Below the pieces are notes generated by a model. That model was not told where the DNA came from, searched no databases, and saw only the letters and a list, made by a program, of their open reading frames with translations. Made by a program: the position numbers and the translations under genes. From Pseudomonadota bacterium (lineage in GTDB: Bacteria > Pseudomonadota > Gammaproteobacteria > Arenicellales > UBA868): a stretch of DNA of 36,433 nucleotides. Location of the stretch: contig JABHUE010000127.1 in the NCBI GenBank assembly GCA_018672825.1, positions 1 to 36,433 of the forward strand, given 5' to 3'. Positions 24,865 to 32,307 of this stretch are shown here, in pieces (the first letter of the stretch is position 1; the number at the start of each line of letters is the position of its first letter).

Positions 24865-26079
24865 ATGTATGATTTCACCGAACCTTTAAGTATTGAGACG
24901 CTTGCGATTCGCGCGGGTCAGAGACGGACGGCTGAGTCGGAGCATAGCGATCCCATTTTCGCCACCTCGAGCTTCGTTTTCGACAATGCTGCAGATGCAG
25001 CGGCAAAGTTTTCGGGCGCAACGGAAGGTAATGTGTACTCTCGGTTTACCAATCCCACGGTGCGCGGATTCGAAGACCGTCTAGCGGCAATGGAAGGGGG
25101 TCGTTTTGCGATAGCCACTGCATCGGGCATGTCTGCGATTCTTTGTTTGGCGCTCTCGGTTTTAAAGGCAGGCGATCGCGTGGCGGTCTCAGAGAATGTC
25201 TTCGGATCGACCGTGTCATTATTCACCAAAACCCTCAGCCGCTTTGGCGTGACCACTGACTTTGTTGCCCTCACCGATTTATCGGCCTGGCAGCGGGCCA
25301 TGAGCCCAAGGACTCGTCTTCTTTTCGTGGAGACGCCTTCCAATCCGACCTGTGAAATCGCGGATCTGGCTTCGCTATCCAAAATCGCAAAGGAAGCCGG
25401 GGTGTTGTTTGTGGTGGACAATGTCTACTGTACACCGGTTTTACAAAAACCTCTTGAATATGGAGCAGATGTGGTGGTTCACTCTGCTACGAAGTATCTG
25501 GATGGTCAGGGTCGCTGTGTGGGTGGGGCTTTAGTCGTTAATGATCGAGCGCTCTATGATGAGTTGTTCAATACCTTGAGGACTTCGGGGCCTTCAATGA
25601 GCCCCTTTAATGCTTGGGTGTTTCAGAAGGGGCTTGAGACTCTTGCCCTTCGAATGAAGGGACACTGCGAGTATGCCGCTGAGCTGGCCGACTGGTTGCA
25701 GGGACATCCGGCTGTTCGAAGAGTGTTTTATCCAGGGTTATCTTCCCATCCGGGGCACCTGCTGGCTTTAAAGCAGCAACGGGGTTTCGGCGGGATTGTG
25801 GCTTTTGAAATCCATGGCTCGCGGTCCGATGCTTGGCAGATCATAGATCACACCCGGCTGCTTTCTATTACGGCTAATCTGGGAGATAGCAAATCGACCA
25901 TCACGCACCCGGCATCAACCACTCATGCACGAATTACCGAAAAGCAGCGCCAGGTGGCCGGTATCACGGACAGCCTGATCCGAATTGGTGTGGGCTTAGA
26001 GCATCCCGATGATATCAAGCTCGATCTTCGACGCGGCCTAGATTCCGTGGCGACCTCTGAGAGTCGCCTGGCGGATTAG
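24865..26079 (+). CDS. metZ: MetZ, O-succinylhomoserine sulfhydrylase
   Basis: 404 residues, a PLP enzyme of the Cys/Met metabolism family. It makes homocysteine directly from O-succinylhomoserine and sulfide, bypassing cystathionine. PLP Lys210 lies in HSATKYLDGQG; the cofactor phosphate-binding loop is ATASGMSAIL (near 84-93), and ETPSNPTCEIAD plus VVDNVYCTPVLQKPL are the usual central blocks. The length and the NLGDSKSTITHPASTTH tail match MetZ better than MetB or MetC. AAGGAG lies 7 bases before the ATG. Controlled, by inference, by the SAM-II leader. It converges on the HMG-CoA lyase gene with only 7 bases between. Confidence 0.94.
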   Translation: MYDFTEPLSIETLAIRAGQRRTAESEHSDPIFATSSFVFDNAADAAAKFSGATEGNVYSRFTNPTVRGFEDRLAAMEGGRFAIATASGMSAILCLALSVLKAGDRVAVSENVFGSTVSLFTKTLSRFGVTTDFVALTDLSAWQRAMSPRTRLLFVETPSNPTCEIADLASLSKIAKEAGVLFVVDNVYCTPVLQKPLEYGADVVVHSATKYLDGQGRCVGGALVVNDRALYDELFNTLRTSGPSMSPFNAWVFQKGLETLALRMKGHCEYAAELADWLQGHPAVRRVFYPGLSSHPGHLLALKQQRGFGGIVAFEIHGSRSDAWQIIDHTRLLSITANLGDSKSTITHPASTTHARITEKQRQVAGITDSLIRIGVGLEHPDDIKLDLRRGLDSVATSESRLAD

Positions 26080-26086
26080 GCGAGCT

Positions 26087-26992
26087 TCACGCTCGTTGTG
26101 CAAGTAGCGCACGGGCCGCCCGCGATGCGGGAGGGTGATTCAGTCGAGCGCAAAGATCGCTCGTGATATCCAGCAGCGCATTGAGATCAACTCCGCAGTC
26201 GATACCCAGTCCGTTGAGCATGTAAACCACGTCCTCGGTGGCCACGTTTCCCGCAGACCCTTTCGCATAAGGGCAGCCACCTAAACCTCCAACTGCTGTG
26301 TCTACAGTGCTAATGCCTAAATCAATACAGGCCAGGATATTGGCGAGCGCCTGACCATAGGTGTCATGAAAGTGAACTGAGATTCGATCGATTCCAATGA
26401 GTTCTGCACAGTGCTCAACGAGGATACGAGCATTGTCAGCAGTGCCAATACCGATGGTGTCACCAAGGGAGACCTCTGAGCAGCCCATTTCGATTAAATG
26501 CCGAGCCATTGATGCGACTTGAGCGGGGTTGACCTCACCTTCATAGGGGCACCCCAGGACACAAGAAATATAGCCTCGAATATAAATGCCATCATTGATG
26601 GCATGCTGACAAACTTCGGCAAATCGATCCAGACTTGCAGCGACGCTACAGTTGATATTCTTTTGTGAGAAAGTCTCGGTGGCGGCGCCAAAAACGGCAA
26701 TCTCTTTCGCCCCGGCCGCGCGGGCGTTGTTGTAGCCGGTTAGGTTTGGAACCAAAACGGGCAATCTCAAATCAGATCGACTGTTAAGTGCGGTTAGGAT
26801 TTCATCGCTGCCTGCCATTTGAGGTACCCAGCGGGTTGATACAAATGCGCCCGCTTCAATTTGTACCAGTCCCGCATCAGAAAGCTGTTCGATAAGAGTG
26901 ATTCGCTCTGAGGGTGAAAGATGTTGAGCTTCATTTTGCAAACCATCCCTAGGTCCCACTTCTACAATTTCAATACGTTTTGGTCTGGTCAT
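26087..26992 (-). CDS. mvaB: Hydroxymethylglutaryl-CoA lyase
   Basis: 301 residues, a TIM barrel of the HMGL family. It cleaves HMG-CoA to acetyl-CoA and acetoacetate, the last step of leucine degradation. Motifs: EVGPRDGLQNE with the catalytic Arg near the N terminus, HFHDTYGQALAN (metal-binding His pair) and the active-site loop signature GLGGCPYAKGSAGNVATEDVVY with the catalytic Cys. No liu genes for leucine degradation surround it, so its partners must lie elsewhere. It follows the GNAT gene on the same strand after 15 bases and may share its transcript. The Shine-Dalgarno is weak. Confidence 0.94.
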   Translation of the reverse strand: MTRPKRIEIVEVGPRDGLQNEAQHLSPSERITLIEQLSDAGLVQIEAGAFVSTRWVPQMAGSDEILTALNSRSDLRLPVLVPNLTGYNNARAAGAKEIAVFGAATETFSQKNINCSVAASLDRFAEVCQHAINDGIYIRGYISCVLGCPYEGEVNPAQVASMARHLIEMGCSEVSLGDTIGIGTADNARILVEHCAELIGIDRISVHFHDTYGQALANILACIDLGISTVDTAVGGLGGCPYAKGSAGNVATEDVVYMLNGLGIDCGVDLNALLDITSDLCARLNHPPASRAARALLAQRA

Positions 26993-27007
26993 TCGACGGT
27001 TCTCGTT

Positions 27008-27520
27008 TTAAAGATTGATGGCATAGTAAATACAGATGTCAGGGGTTAGATTATCCTGATAATCTCCTTCGATTATATGTATCGGTTGCGCGCCGAGGGA
27101 CTGGTTGAGTCTCCACATTTTTTGGGCGAGCACTGCGCGATTTCGACCTGAGATAAAGCGATATCCTTTTGTTTTTGCAACGGTTCTCTGGAGGAGTTTC
27201 AGTTCGCGACCGATGCCTCTGCCTTGGAATATTGGTGCGACGCAGGTATCTGCAGAGTAAAGCGTTTGAAAATGGCCACGGGTCGGGTCTTCTGAAGGTC
27301 CGCGAACATGGGGAAATAATTCAATCGGCCCGCCAAGGCAAAAACCGGCGACAGTCGATTTGTCGTGTGCGATGAGACTAGCGCTTTTGGGATGGCAGAT
27401 AATGTCTTGAAGCGTTTCGGGATTATCCTGCCTTGACGCTTCATATACAGTGGTTTCGAGCGCAATGATTTGGCGACGCCAAAGAGCCCAATTTTTGTGA
27501 TTGAGTGGTTCGTAATGCAT
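27008..27520 (-). CDS. GNAT-family N-acetyltransferase
   Basis: 170 residues. The acetyl-CoA-binding motif A is ADTCVAPIFQGRGIGRELKLLQRTV, with the Gln-Gly-Arg-Gly-Ile-Gly turn of GNAT enzymes; a preceding strand, STVAGFCLGGPIEL, and the C-terminal motif B helix region complete the fold. The substrate is unknown. Lying just after the polyamine-type spuC and puuA genes on the same strand, it could acetylate an amine, but a 317-base gap with a hairpin separates it from spuC. It precedes mvaB by 15 bases. Confidence 0.82.
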   Translation of the reverse strand: MHYEPLNHKNWALWRRQIIALETTVYEASRQDNPETLQDIICHPKSASLIAHDKSTVAGFCLGGPIELFPHVRGPSEDPTRGHFQTLYSADTCVAPIFQGRGIGRELKLLQRTVAKTKGYRFISGRNRAVLAQKMWRLNQSLGAQPIHIIEGDYQDNLTPDICIYYAINL

Positions 27521-27561
27521 CTTGCGGTCTTAATTGGAGATTCAACTTCTTACAGACTGAA

Positions 27562-27797
27562 TTAACTGATGGTGTCCTTATCCGTATGATATTTTCGAAC
27601 TAAAGAGTTCAGTTCTTAGGCGCTTTATCCATCGAACAATTCTATGTTTGTCATGACTTGATGCGCATTTTCTATGTCCCACGTGACTTTTCGCCATTAT
27701 GGGTTTTCCTGTTTCAAGCGGGTAGTCGGACGCTGACCAGTTCAGGGTTAGGCATTCAGTACACACCCAGCCTGACCACAGGTCAAGCTGGGTTTTA
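27562..27797 (+). ncRNA. Candidate small RNA in the spuC-GNAT gap
   Basis: The 317-base gap at 27521-27837 has no convincing gene. On the plus strand it holds TTAACT (27562-27567, 4/6), a 17-base spacer and TATGAT (27585-27590, 5/6). Downstream are a small hairpin (GAACT/AGTTC, 27597-27610) and, at 27765-27796, a strong hairpin with four T. A transcript from about 27597 to 27797 would be about 200 bases. No plus-strand protein gene needs this terminator. A short open frame over part of it (27658-27939) runs into spuC antisense and looks spurious. This is a motif-level prediction only. Confidence 0.25.
27765..27796 (+). terminator. Strong intrinsic-terminator hairpin
   Basis: ACCCAGC (27765-27771) pairs with GCTGGGT (27787-27793), then one C/A mismatch, then TGACC pairs with GGTCA around an ACA loop: 12 pairs in all. 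TTTT ends the 3' side on the plus strand. Read on the minus strand there is no T-run, though the hairpin could still mark the 3' end of the spuC transcript, whose stop codon lies about 40 bases upstream in that direction. Confidence 0.6.
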
Positions 27798-27837
27798 TCT
27801 GGAGGCGCGTGTTATCCGAGTTTTCAAGGCCACCTGT

Positions 27838-29202
27838 CTAAAGGCTTTTTTTAATCGCCGCAAGCGTTTGGTCAAGTGCTTGATGGGCAAGGGTGACCAG
27901 TTCATCGATTTGCTCATGAGTCATAATGAGCGGCGGTGAGATGATCATTGTGTCGCCAACTGCCCGCATCACAAGACCCGCTTGAGCCGAAAGATCTCGA
28001 CAGATGCCGCCAACCCCCGCGCCAGGTTCGAACTGTTTTCCGGATGCTTTGTCTGCTACCAATTCCATTGCGCCCAGAAAGCCTAACCCGCGAACTTCGC
28101 CAACGAGAGGATGCTCAGCGAGCTCTTTCCATCTTTTTTGCAGATAGGGAGCAGTTTGATCACGAACATTTTCGATAATGCCCTCATCCCTGAGGATTCG
28201 AATATTTGCTGACGCAACCGCGCAAGCGGCTGGATGACCTGCGTAGGTCATGCCATGAAAAAATTCGCCACCTTCTTCAATAACCACTCGTGAGACATGA
28301 TCAGCCACCATGACTCCCCCGATCGGGAGATATCCCGAAGAGAGTCCTTTCGCGATTGGCATCAAATCAGGCTTTAGATCGTAGTAATCGCTTCCGAACC
28401 ACTGGCCGGTTCGGCCAAAACCGCAGATCACTTCGTCTGCCACGAGGAGAATCTGATGACGATCACAGATCTCCTTGATGGTCGGCCAGTAGGTTTCAGG
28501 CGGGACGATAACCCCGCCTGCACCCTGAATCGGCTCGGCAATAAATGCGGCGACTTGATGTTCGCCAAGGGATTCAATTTTGTGTTCGAGTTCTAGCGCG
28601 ATTTTTTTACCGAACGCTTCGGGGGACAGATCGCCGCCTTCTCGATACCAGTACGGTTGATTAATATGTTCGACGCCTGGAATGAGACCGCCTTGCGCAT
28701 GCATGGCAGACATGCCTCCAAGACTGGCGCCCGCCACTGTGCTTCCATGATAGGCGTTCTTTCGACTGATAATAGTCTGCTTTTCGGGGTGTCCAAGGCT
28801 TGTCCAATAGTGGCGCACCATTCGAACAACGGTATCATTAGATTCAGAGCCCGAGTTGGTCAGGAATACATAATTAAGATGGTCGGGTGTTACCTCTGAG
28901 AGAAGTTTTGAAAGCTCGATAACCGGTGGATGCGCAGTCTGAAAAAAGCTGTTGTAGTAGGGAAGTTGCTCCATTTGTTTTTGAGCGACCGCTGCCAGGT
29001 CTTTCCGGCCATAACCGACATTAACGCACCAAAGGCCAGCCATCGCATCCAGTAGCCGGTTACCCTCTGAGTCAAAAAGGTAAACCCCATCAGCCCGCTC
29101 TATGATCCGACTGCCTTTTTGGTGCAGTTCTTTGTGATCAGTGAATGGATGAAGAAAATGAGCGCTATCAAGCGCTCGATATTCCGCGGTACTTAAAGCC
29201 AT
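27838..29202 (-). CDS. spuC: Putrescine/polyamine-pyruvate aminotransferase, SpuC-like
   Basis: 454 residues, class III PLP aminotransferase. PLP Lys285 is in MPIAKGLSSGYLPIGG and the cofactor Asp256 is in LLVADEVICGFGRTGQW. The sequence matches what I recall of Pseudomonas SpuC over its whole length: HPFTDHKELHQKG near the start, DAMAGLWCVNVGYGR, FFQTAHPPVIELSK and AAFIAEPIQGAGGVIVPP. SpuC converts putrescine and other diamines with pyruvate to the aldehyde and alanine. Beta-alanine or taurine-type substrates cannot be excluded. AGGAG lies before the ATG. It is 93 bases downstream of puuA on the same strand. Confidence 0.87.
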   Translation of the reverse strand: MALSTAEYRALDSAHFLHPFTDHKELHQKGSRIIERADGVYLFDSEGNRLLDAMAGLWCVNVGYGRKDLAAVAQKQMEQLPYYNSFFQTAHPPVIELSKLLSEVTPDHLNYVFLTNSGSESNDTVVRMVRHYWTSLGHPEKQTIISRKNAYHGSTVAGASLGGMSAMHAQGGLIPGVEHINQPYWYREGGDLSPEAFGKKIALELEHKIESLGEHQVAAFIAEPIQGAGGVIVPPETYWPTIKEICDRHQILLVADEVICGFGRTGQWFGSDYYDLKPDLMPIAKGLSSGYLPIGGVMVADHVSRVVIEEGGEFFHGMTYAGHPAACAVASANIRILRDEGIIENVRDQTAPYLQKRWKELAEHPLVGEVRGLGFLGAMELVADKASGKQFEPGAGVGGICRDLSAQAGLVMRAVGDTMIISPPLIMTHEQIDELVTLAHQALDQTLAAIKKSL

Positions 29203-29295
29203 TAATGTTCTCCTGTTAGGACAGCGGGCCAGATGTTACTTGACCAATTTTTTCGCACATCCGTGATGTTGGTTAGCACTGATGAGAAAAAAGAT

Positions 29296-30675
29296 CTAAA
29301 CATTTAAAAGTAGGTGTTCTCTTTCCCATGAACTGATGACATGTAAAAATGTTTCATGCTCTTTTTCTTTTACAGAGGTCCACGCCTGCACAAAATGTGA
29401 ACCGAGAATCTCGATCAACTCGGGGCATTCGTTAAGCGCGACAAGGGATTGCTCGAGACTTCTCGGTAATTCATAAGGCATTTCATAGGCGCTTCCACTA
29501 ATTGGCGCCGTGGGATCAATACGATTGATCATGCCCAGTAGTCCACATGCCAGGCTGGCTGCGATCGCAAGGTAGGGATTCGCATCAGCGCCCGGAACGC
29601 GATTTTCAACGCGGCGTGACTGTGGCGTGGAGTCAGGAACCCGAAGCCCGACTGTCCTGTTATCAAGACCCCACTGCACATTGATCGGCGCGGCGTTGTA
29701 ACGTTGGATTCGTCGATAGGAATTAATGTTGGGTGCCAGCAATGAAAGGATTGCAGGAAGATATCGTTGCAATCCGCCAATATGCCAATAGAACAACGGG
29801 CTCGCGGTGTCATCTGGCCCGCTGAAAATGTTGTGTCCATCGTCAGTTGATACAACGCTCTGATGGACGTGCATCGCACTTCCGGGTTCGTTTTCCATTG
29901 GCTTTGCCATGAAAGAGGCGTAGATCTTATGTCGAAGTGCGGTTTCTCTAACCGTGCGCTTCAATAAAAAAGCATGATCCGCCATAGCAAGAGGGTCACC
30001 ATGAAGCAAATTCACTTCCATTTGTGCAGCGCCAGATTCATGAATGAGAGTCTCAAGCGGAATTTCCAGGCTCTCGCAGTAGTCATATAAATCTTCAAAA
30101 AGCGGATCAAACTCGTTCACTGCATCAATAGAGTAAGACTGCCGTCCGGTCTCTGCCCGACCCGATCGCCCGATAGGCGGCTCTAGTGGATAGTCTGCAT
30201 CCGGATTCGGTTTGATCAAATAGAACTCGAGCTCTGGCGCGACTATTGGCTGCCAGCCCCGTTCACGGTACATATTTAAAATGTTCTTGAGAACATGGCG
30301 AGGCGACATTCCAACTGCACTGTCGTCTGCGTAAAAACAGTCATGAATGACAAGCGCAGTGGGCTCGGATGTCCAGGGCACTAGCCGAAACGTGTCAATG
30401 TCAGGCTTTAAAAAAATATCTTTATCAGCGGGATCAATAGCGCTCCAATCCTCTGGGTAATCACCGGTTACCGTTTGAAGAAAGATTGCTTCTGGCAATC
30501 GCAGGCCAACCTCCTCGCTGTATTTGTGCGCAGGAATGAGCTTTCCGCGGGCAATACCCGTCATATCAGGTATCACAGCCTCGATGTCTTCAATGTTATT
30601 TTCGTTGAGCCATTGTCGGATACTGCGCTCTGAGAGCGCTTCAGAATCACAATCAGGCTTGATCGGAGTCGACAT
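29296..30675 (-). CDS. puuA: Gamma-glutamylputrescine-synthetase-like enzyme
   Basis: 459 residues, glutamine synthetase superfamily, of the PuuA/SpuI amine-ligating branch rather than GlnA. It would join glutamate to an amine with ATP. N-terminal beta-grasp: DIEAVIPDMTGIARGKLIPAHKY. Catalytic domain: VAPELEFYLIKP (metal-binding Glu), the SGAAQMEVNLLHGDPLAMADHAFLLKRTVRE block, FMAKPMENEPGSAMHVHQS and NRVPGADANPYLAIAASLACG. A GAGG precedes the start. Divergent from the ABC importer with 283 bases between. Paired with spuC it suggests polyamine or related amine catabolism; the aldehyde dehydrogenase and oxidase of a full Puu pathway are not in the window. Confidence 0.88.
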   Translation of the reverse strand: MSTPIKPDCDSEALSERSIRQWLNENNIEDIEAVIPDMTGIARGKLIPAHKYSEEVGLRLPEAIFLQTVTGDYPEDWSAIDPADKDIFLKPDIDTFRLVPWTSEPTALVIHDCFYADDSAVGMSPRHVLKNILNMYRERGWQPIVAPELEFYLIKPNPDADYPLEPPIGRSGRAETGRQSYSIDAVNEFDPLFEDLYDYCESLEIPLETLIHESGAAQMEVNLLHGDPLAMADHAFLLKRTVRETALRHKIYASFMAKPMENEPGSAMHVHQSVVSTDDGHNIFSGPDDTASPLFYWHIGGLQRYLPAILSLLAPNINSYRRIQRYNAAPINVQWGLDNRTVGLRVPDSTPQSRRVENRVPGADANPYLAIAASLACGLLGMINRIDPTAPISGSAYEMPYELPRSLEQSLVALNECPELIEILGSHFVQAWTSVKEKEHETFLHVISSWEREHLLLNV

Positions 30676-30811
30676 AAAACCTCGGGAGTTAAAACGATGG
30701 CACGAGTCTACCTGACTCCAGTCAATTCGGGCGTCGAAGCGGGAGCTTGAGTTATCAATTTCGTGCTTTCGATACCAACCATCGCTGAATTACCCTTTTT
30801 TATCTATTGAT

Positions 30812-30841
30812 TTGACCGGAACGTGACACTTCCCGCACAAT
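30812..30841 (+). promoter_or_regulatory. Possible promoter of the ABC importer
   Basis: TTGACC (30812-30817, 5/6), an 18-base spacer and CACAAT (30836-30841, 4/6) in the 283-base divergent gap between puuA and the binding-protein gene. It implies a leader of roughly 110 bases. No operator or sigma-54 element could be recognised in the gap: a TGGCAC at 30700 lacks the matching TTGC. Confidence 0.35.
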
Positions 30842-30958
30842 AGGTGGACTGACGATTATAAAAAGCTAGTTATTTAAAGCGATAGAAAATTCGTCGAAAA
30901 AAGTTGGACAAATTTAATTTCTAATAAGTTCCAGCCAAACAAAGAGAGGAAGATCAAT

Positions 30959-32206
30959 ATGCAAAGAATATCTGTGCCAAAAATTTTAAGCGCCATCGCA
31001 ATCTGTTTTGGCGGCCTATCTGTGGTATCGACGGCAAACGCGGCTGACTGCCCAATTAAACTGGGCGGTTTAGCGCCATTGTCAGCTCCCGGCTCAGTAA
31101 CCGGTGGTGAAGCGATGCGTGATGCCATGCTGCTTGCCGAACGCGACATTAACGCGGCCGGCGGTGTGCTGGGGTGCGATGTCAAAGTTGTAATTGCAGA
31201 TACCGAAGGCCTGCCTGAGAAGGCTCGCGCCTTGATGGAAAAACTGATTACTCAGGATAATGTTGTAGCTGTTGGAGGCGGCTACCACAGTTCTGTGGGC
31301 GTGGCGGGTAAGGACATCGCAAACGATCGCGGTATTCCAGTCGTTTTCGCTGAAACCTGGAACGACACGATTACGGGCGACAAGCAAAAATATATATTTC
31401 GAATTGCGCCGCTTAGCTCCTGGGCGTCAGGTGTTATCTGGCAGTTTGCCGCACAGGCCCCGGGCGTGAAAAAAGTCGCAATTGTTACCGAAAATACCGA
31501 CTACGGTATACCAGCAGCAGCTGAGTGCGAGAAAGGACTTGGATCGAAAGGGATCAGTAGCACCACTTTTGGTGTGGATATTGGTACCCAGGATTTTTCT
31601 GGAATTGTCGAGCGTATCAAAGCGGAAAAGCCTGATTACACTATTGTCCTTCTGACCGGTGAAGCAGGTTACAACTACACACAGCAGGCAGCAGATGCAG
31701 GCATCGGTCCTCAGGATATGATGTTCCACGCGAATCAGGCGGGACTTGAAAGTAAGTCGTGGTGGGAAAACGTCCCCGATGGCAATCTTGCATTCATGGC
31801 CAGGATCGGTGTCCCCGAAACAATGTATAACGCTCGTGCAATTAAATTCGCCGCTGACTACAAGGCAAAAACCGGCAAGACAGGTGTGGAGAGTTATGCG
31901 CTAGAGGCTTATGACTCGATTGGTGTGCTTGCACAAGCCATTAACGAAGCAGGCTCAACAAACGGGGATGCTATTGTTAGCGCCCTCGAAAACATCAACC
32001 ACGAAGGCGCTCTGGGGAACATCTACTTTCCTTACGGCACCAAGAAAGATCCCGCTGCGGACGGTAAAGGCGATGAGTGGTGGCACCAGTGGCCCGATCC
32101 GGCAATTACGATGGTGCAGTATCAAAAAGAAGGTGAGTCCTCACCGGGTATGACTATTGTCTATCCTGATGTTTACAAAACTGGCGATCCTATCTACGTA
32201 GATTGA
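30959..32206 (+). CDS. ABC importer periplasmic binding protein (HAAT/LivK type)
   Basis: 415 residues. The Sec signal peptide (residues 1-28) ends in STANA before ADCP. The mature protein is a type I periplasmic binding protein: IKLGGLAPLSAPGSVTGGEAMRDAMLLAERDINAAGG is the standard opening of branched-chain amino acid, amide and urea receptors. Then come VAVGGGYHSSVGVAGKDIA, VAIVTENTDYGIPAAAECE and a Trp-rich C-terminal segment (DEWWHQWPDPAITMVQY). The family binds amino acids, amides, urea or aromatic acids, so the ligand is not fixed. AGAGAGGAAG precedes the ATG. A strong terminator follows the gene, which would keep it more abundant than the permeases. Confidence 0.88.
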   Translation: MQRISVPKILSAIAICFGGLSVVSTANAADCPIKLGGLAPLSAPGSVTGGEAMRDAMLLAERDINAAGGVLGCDVKVVIADTEGLPEKARALMEKLITQDNVVAVGGGYHSSVGVAGKDIANDRGIPVVFAETWNDTITGDKQKYIFRIAPLSSWASGVIWQFAAQAPGVKKVAIVTENTDYGIPAAAECEKGLGSKGISSTTFGVDIGTQDFSGIVERIKAEKPDYTIVLLTGEAGYNYTQQAADAGIGPQDMMFHANQAGLESKSWWENVPDGNLAFMARIGVPETMYNARAIKFAADYKAKTGKTGVESYALEAYDSIGVLAQAINEAGSTNGDAIVSALENINHEGALGNIYFPYGTKKDPAADGKGDEWWHQWPDPAITMVQYQKEGESSPGMTIVYPDVYKTGDPIYVD

Positions 32207-32230
32207 TAAATTGCCCGAGTGTTGTTCGTA

Positions 32231-32266
32231 ACCAGAGTGAGCCTCAAGCGCTCACTCTGGTTTTTT
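32231..32266 (+). terminator. Intrinsic terminator after the binding-protein gene
   Basis: A perfect 12-pair stem: ACCAGAGTGAGC (32231-32242) with GCTCACTCTGGT (32250-32261), seven-base loop, followed by TTTTTT. It lies between the binding-protein gene and the permease genes, so most transcripts would stop here with partial read-through to livH-type genes downstream. Confidence 0.85.
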
Positions 32267-32307
32267 CTCGTAGCTAGATGTTTCTCTAAGATCGACGCAA
32301 AATAAAT

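Noticed and set aside
26080-26096. Small hairpin CGAGC-TTCAC-GCTCG between metZ and mvaB
   Set aside because: Only five or six pairs, overlaps the mvaB stop and has no T-run. It may end transcripts but is too weak to call.
27658-27939. Possible 93-residue protein in the spuC-GNAT gap
   Set aside because: TTG start, crosses the strong terminator hairpin and runs antisense into spuC; no ribosome site or recognisable domain.
30700-30714. TGGCAC in the puuA-importer gap as a sigma-54 promoter
   Set aside because: The -12 element TTGC is missing at the right spacing, so it is a chance half-site.
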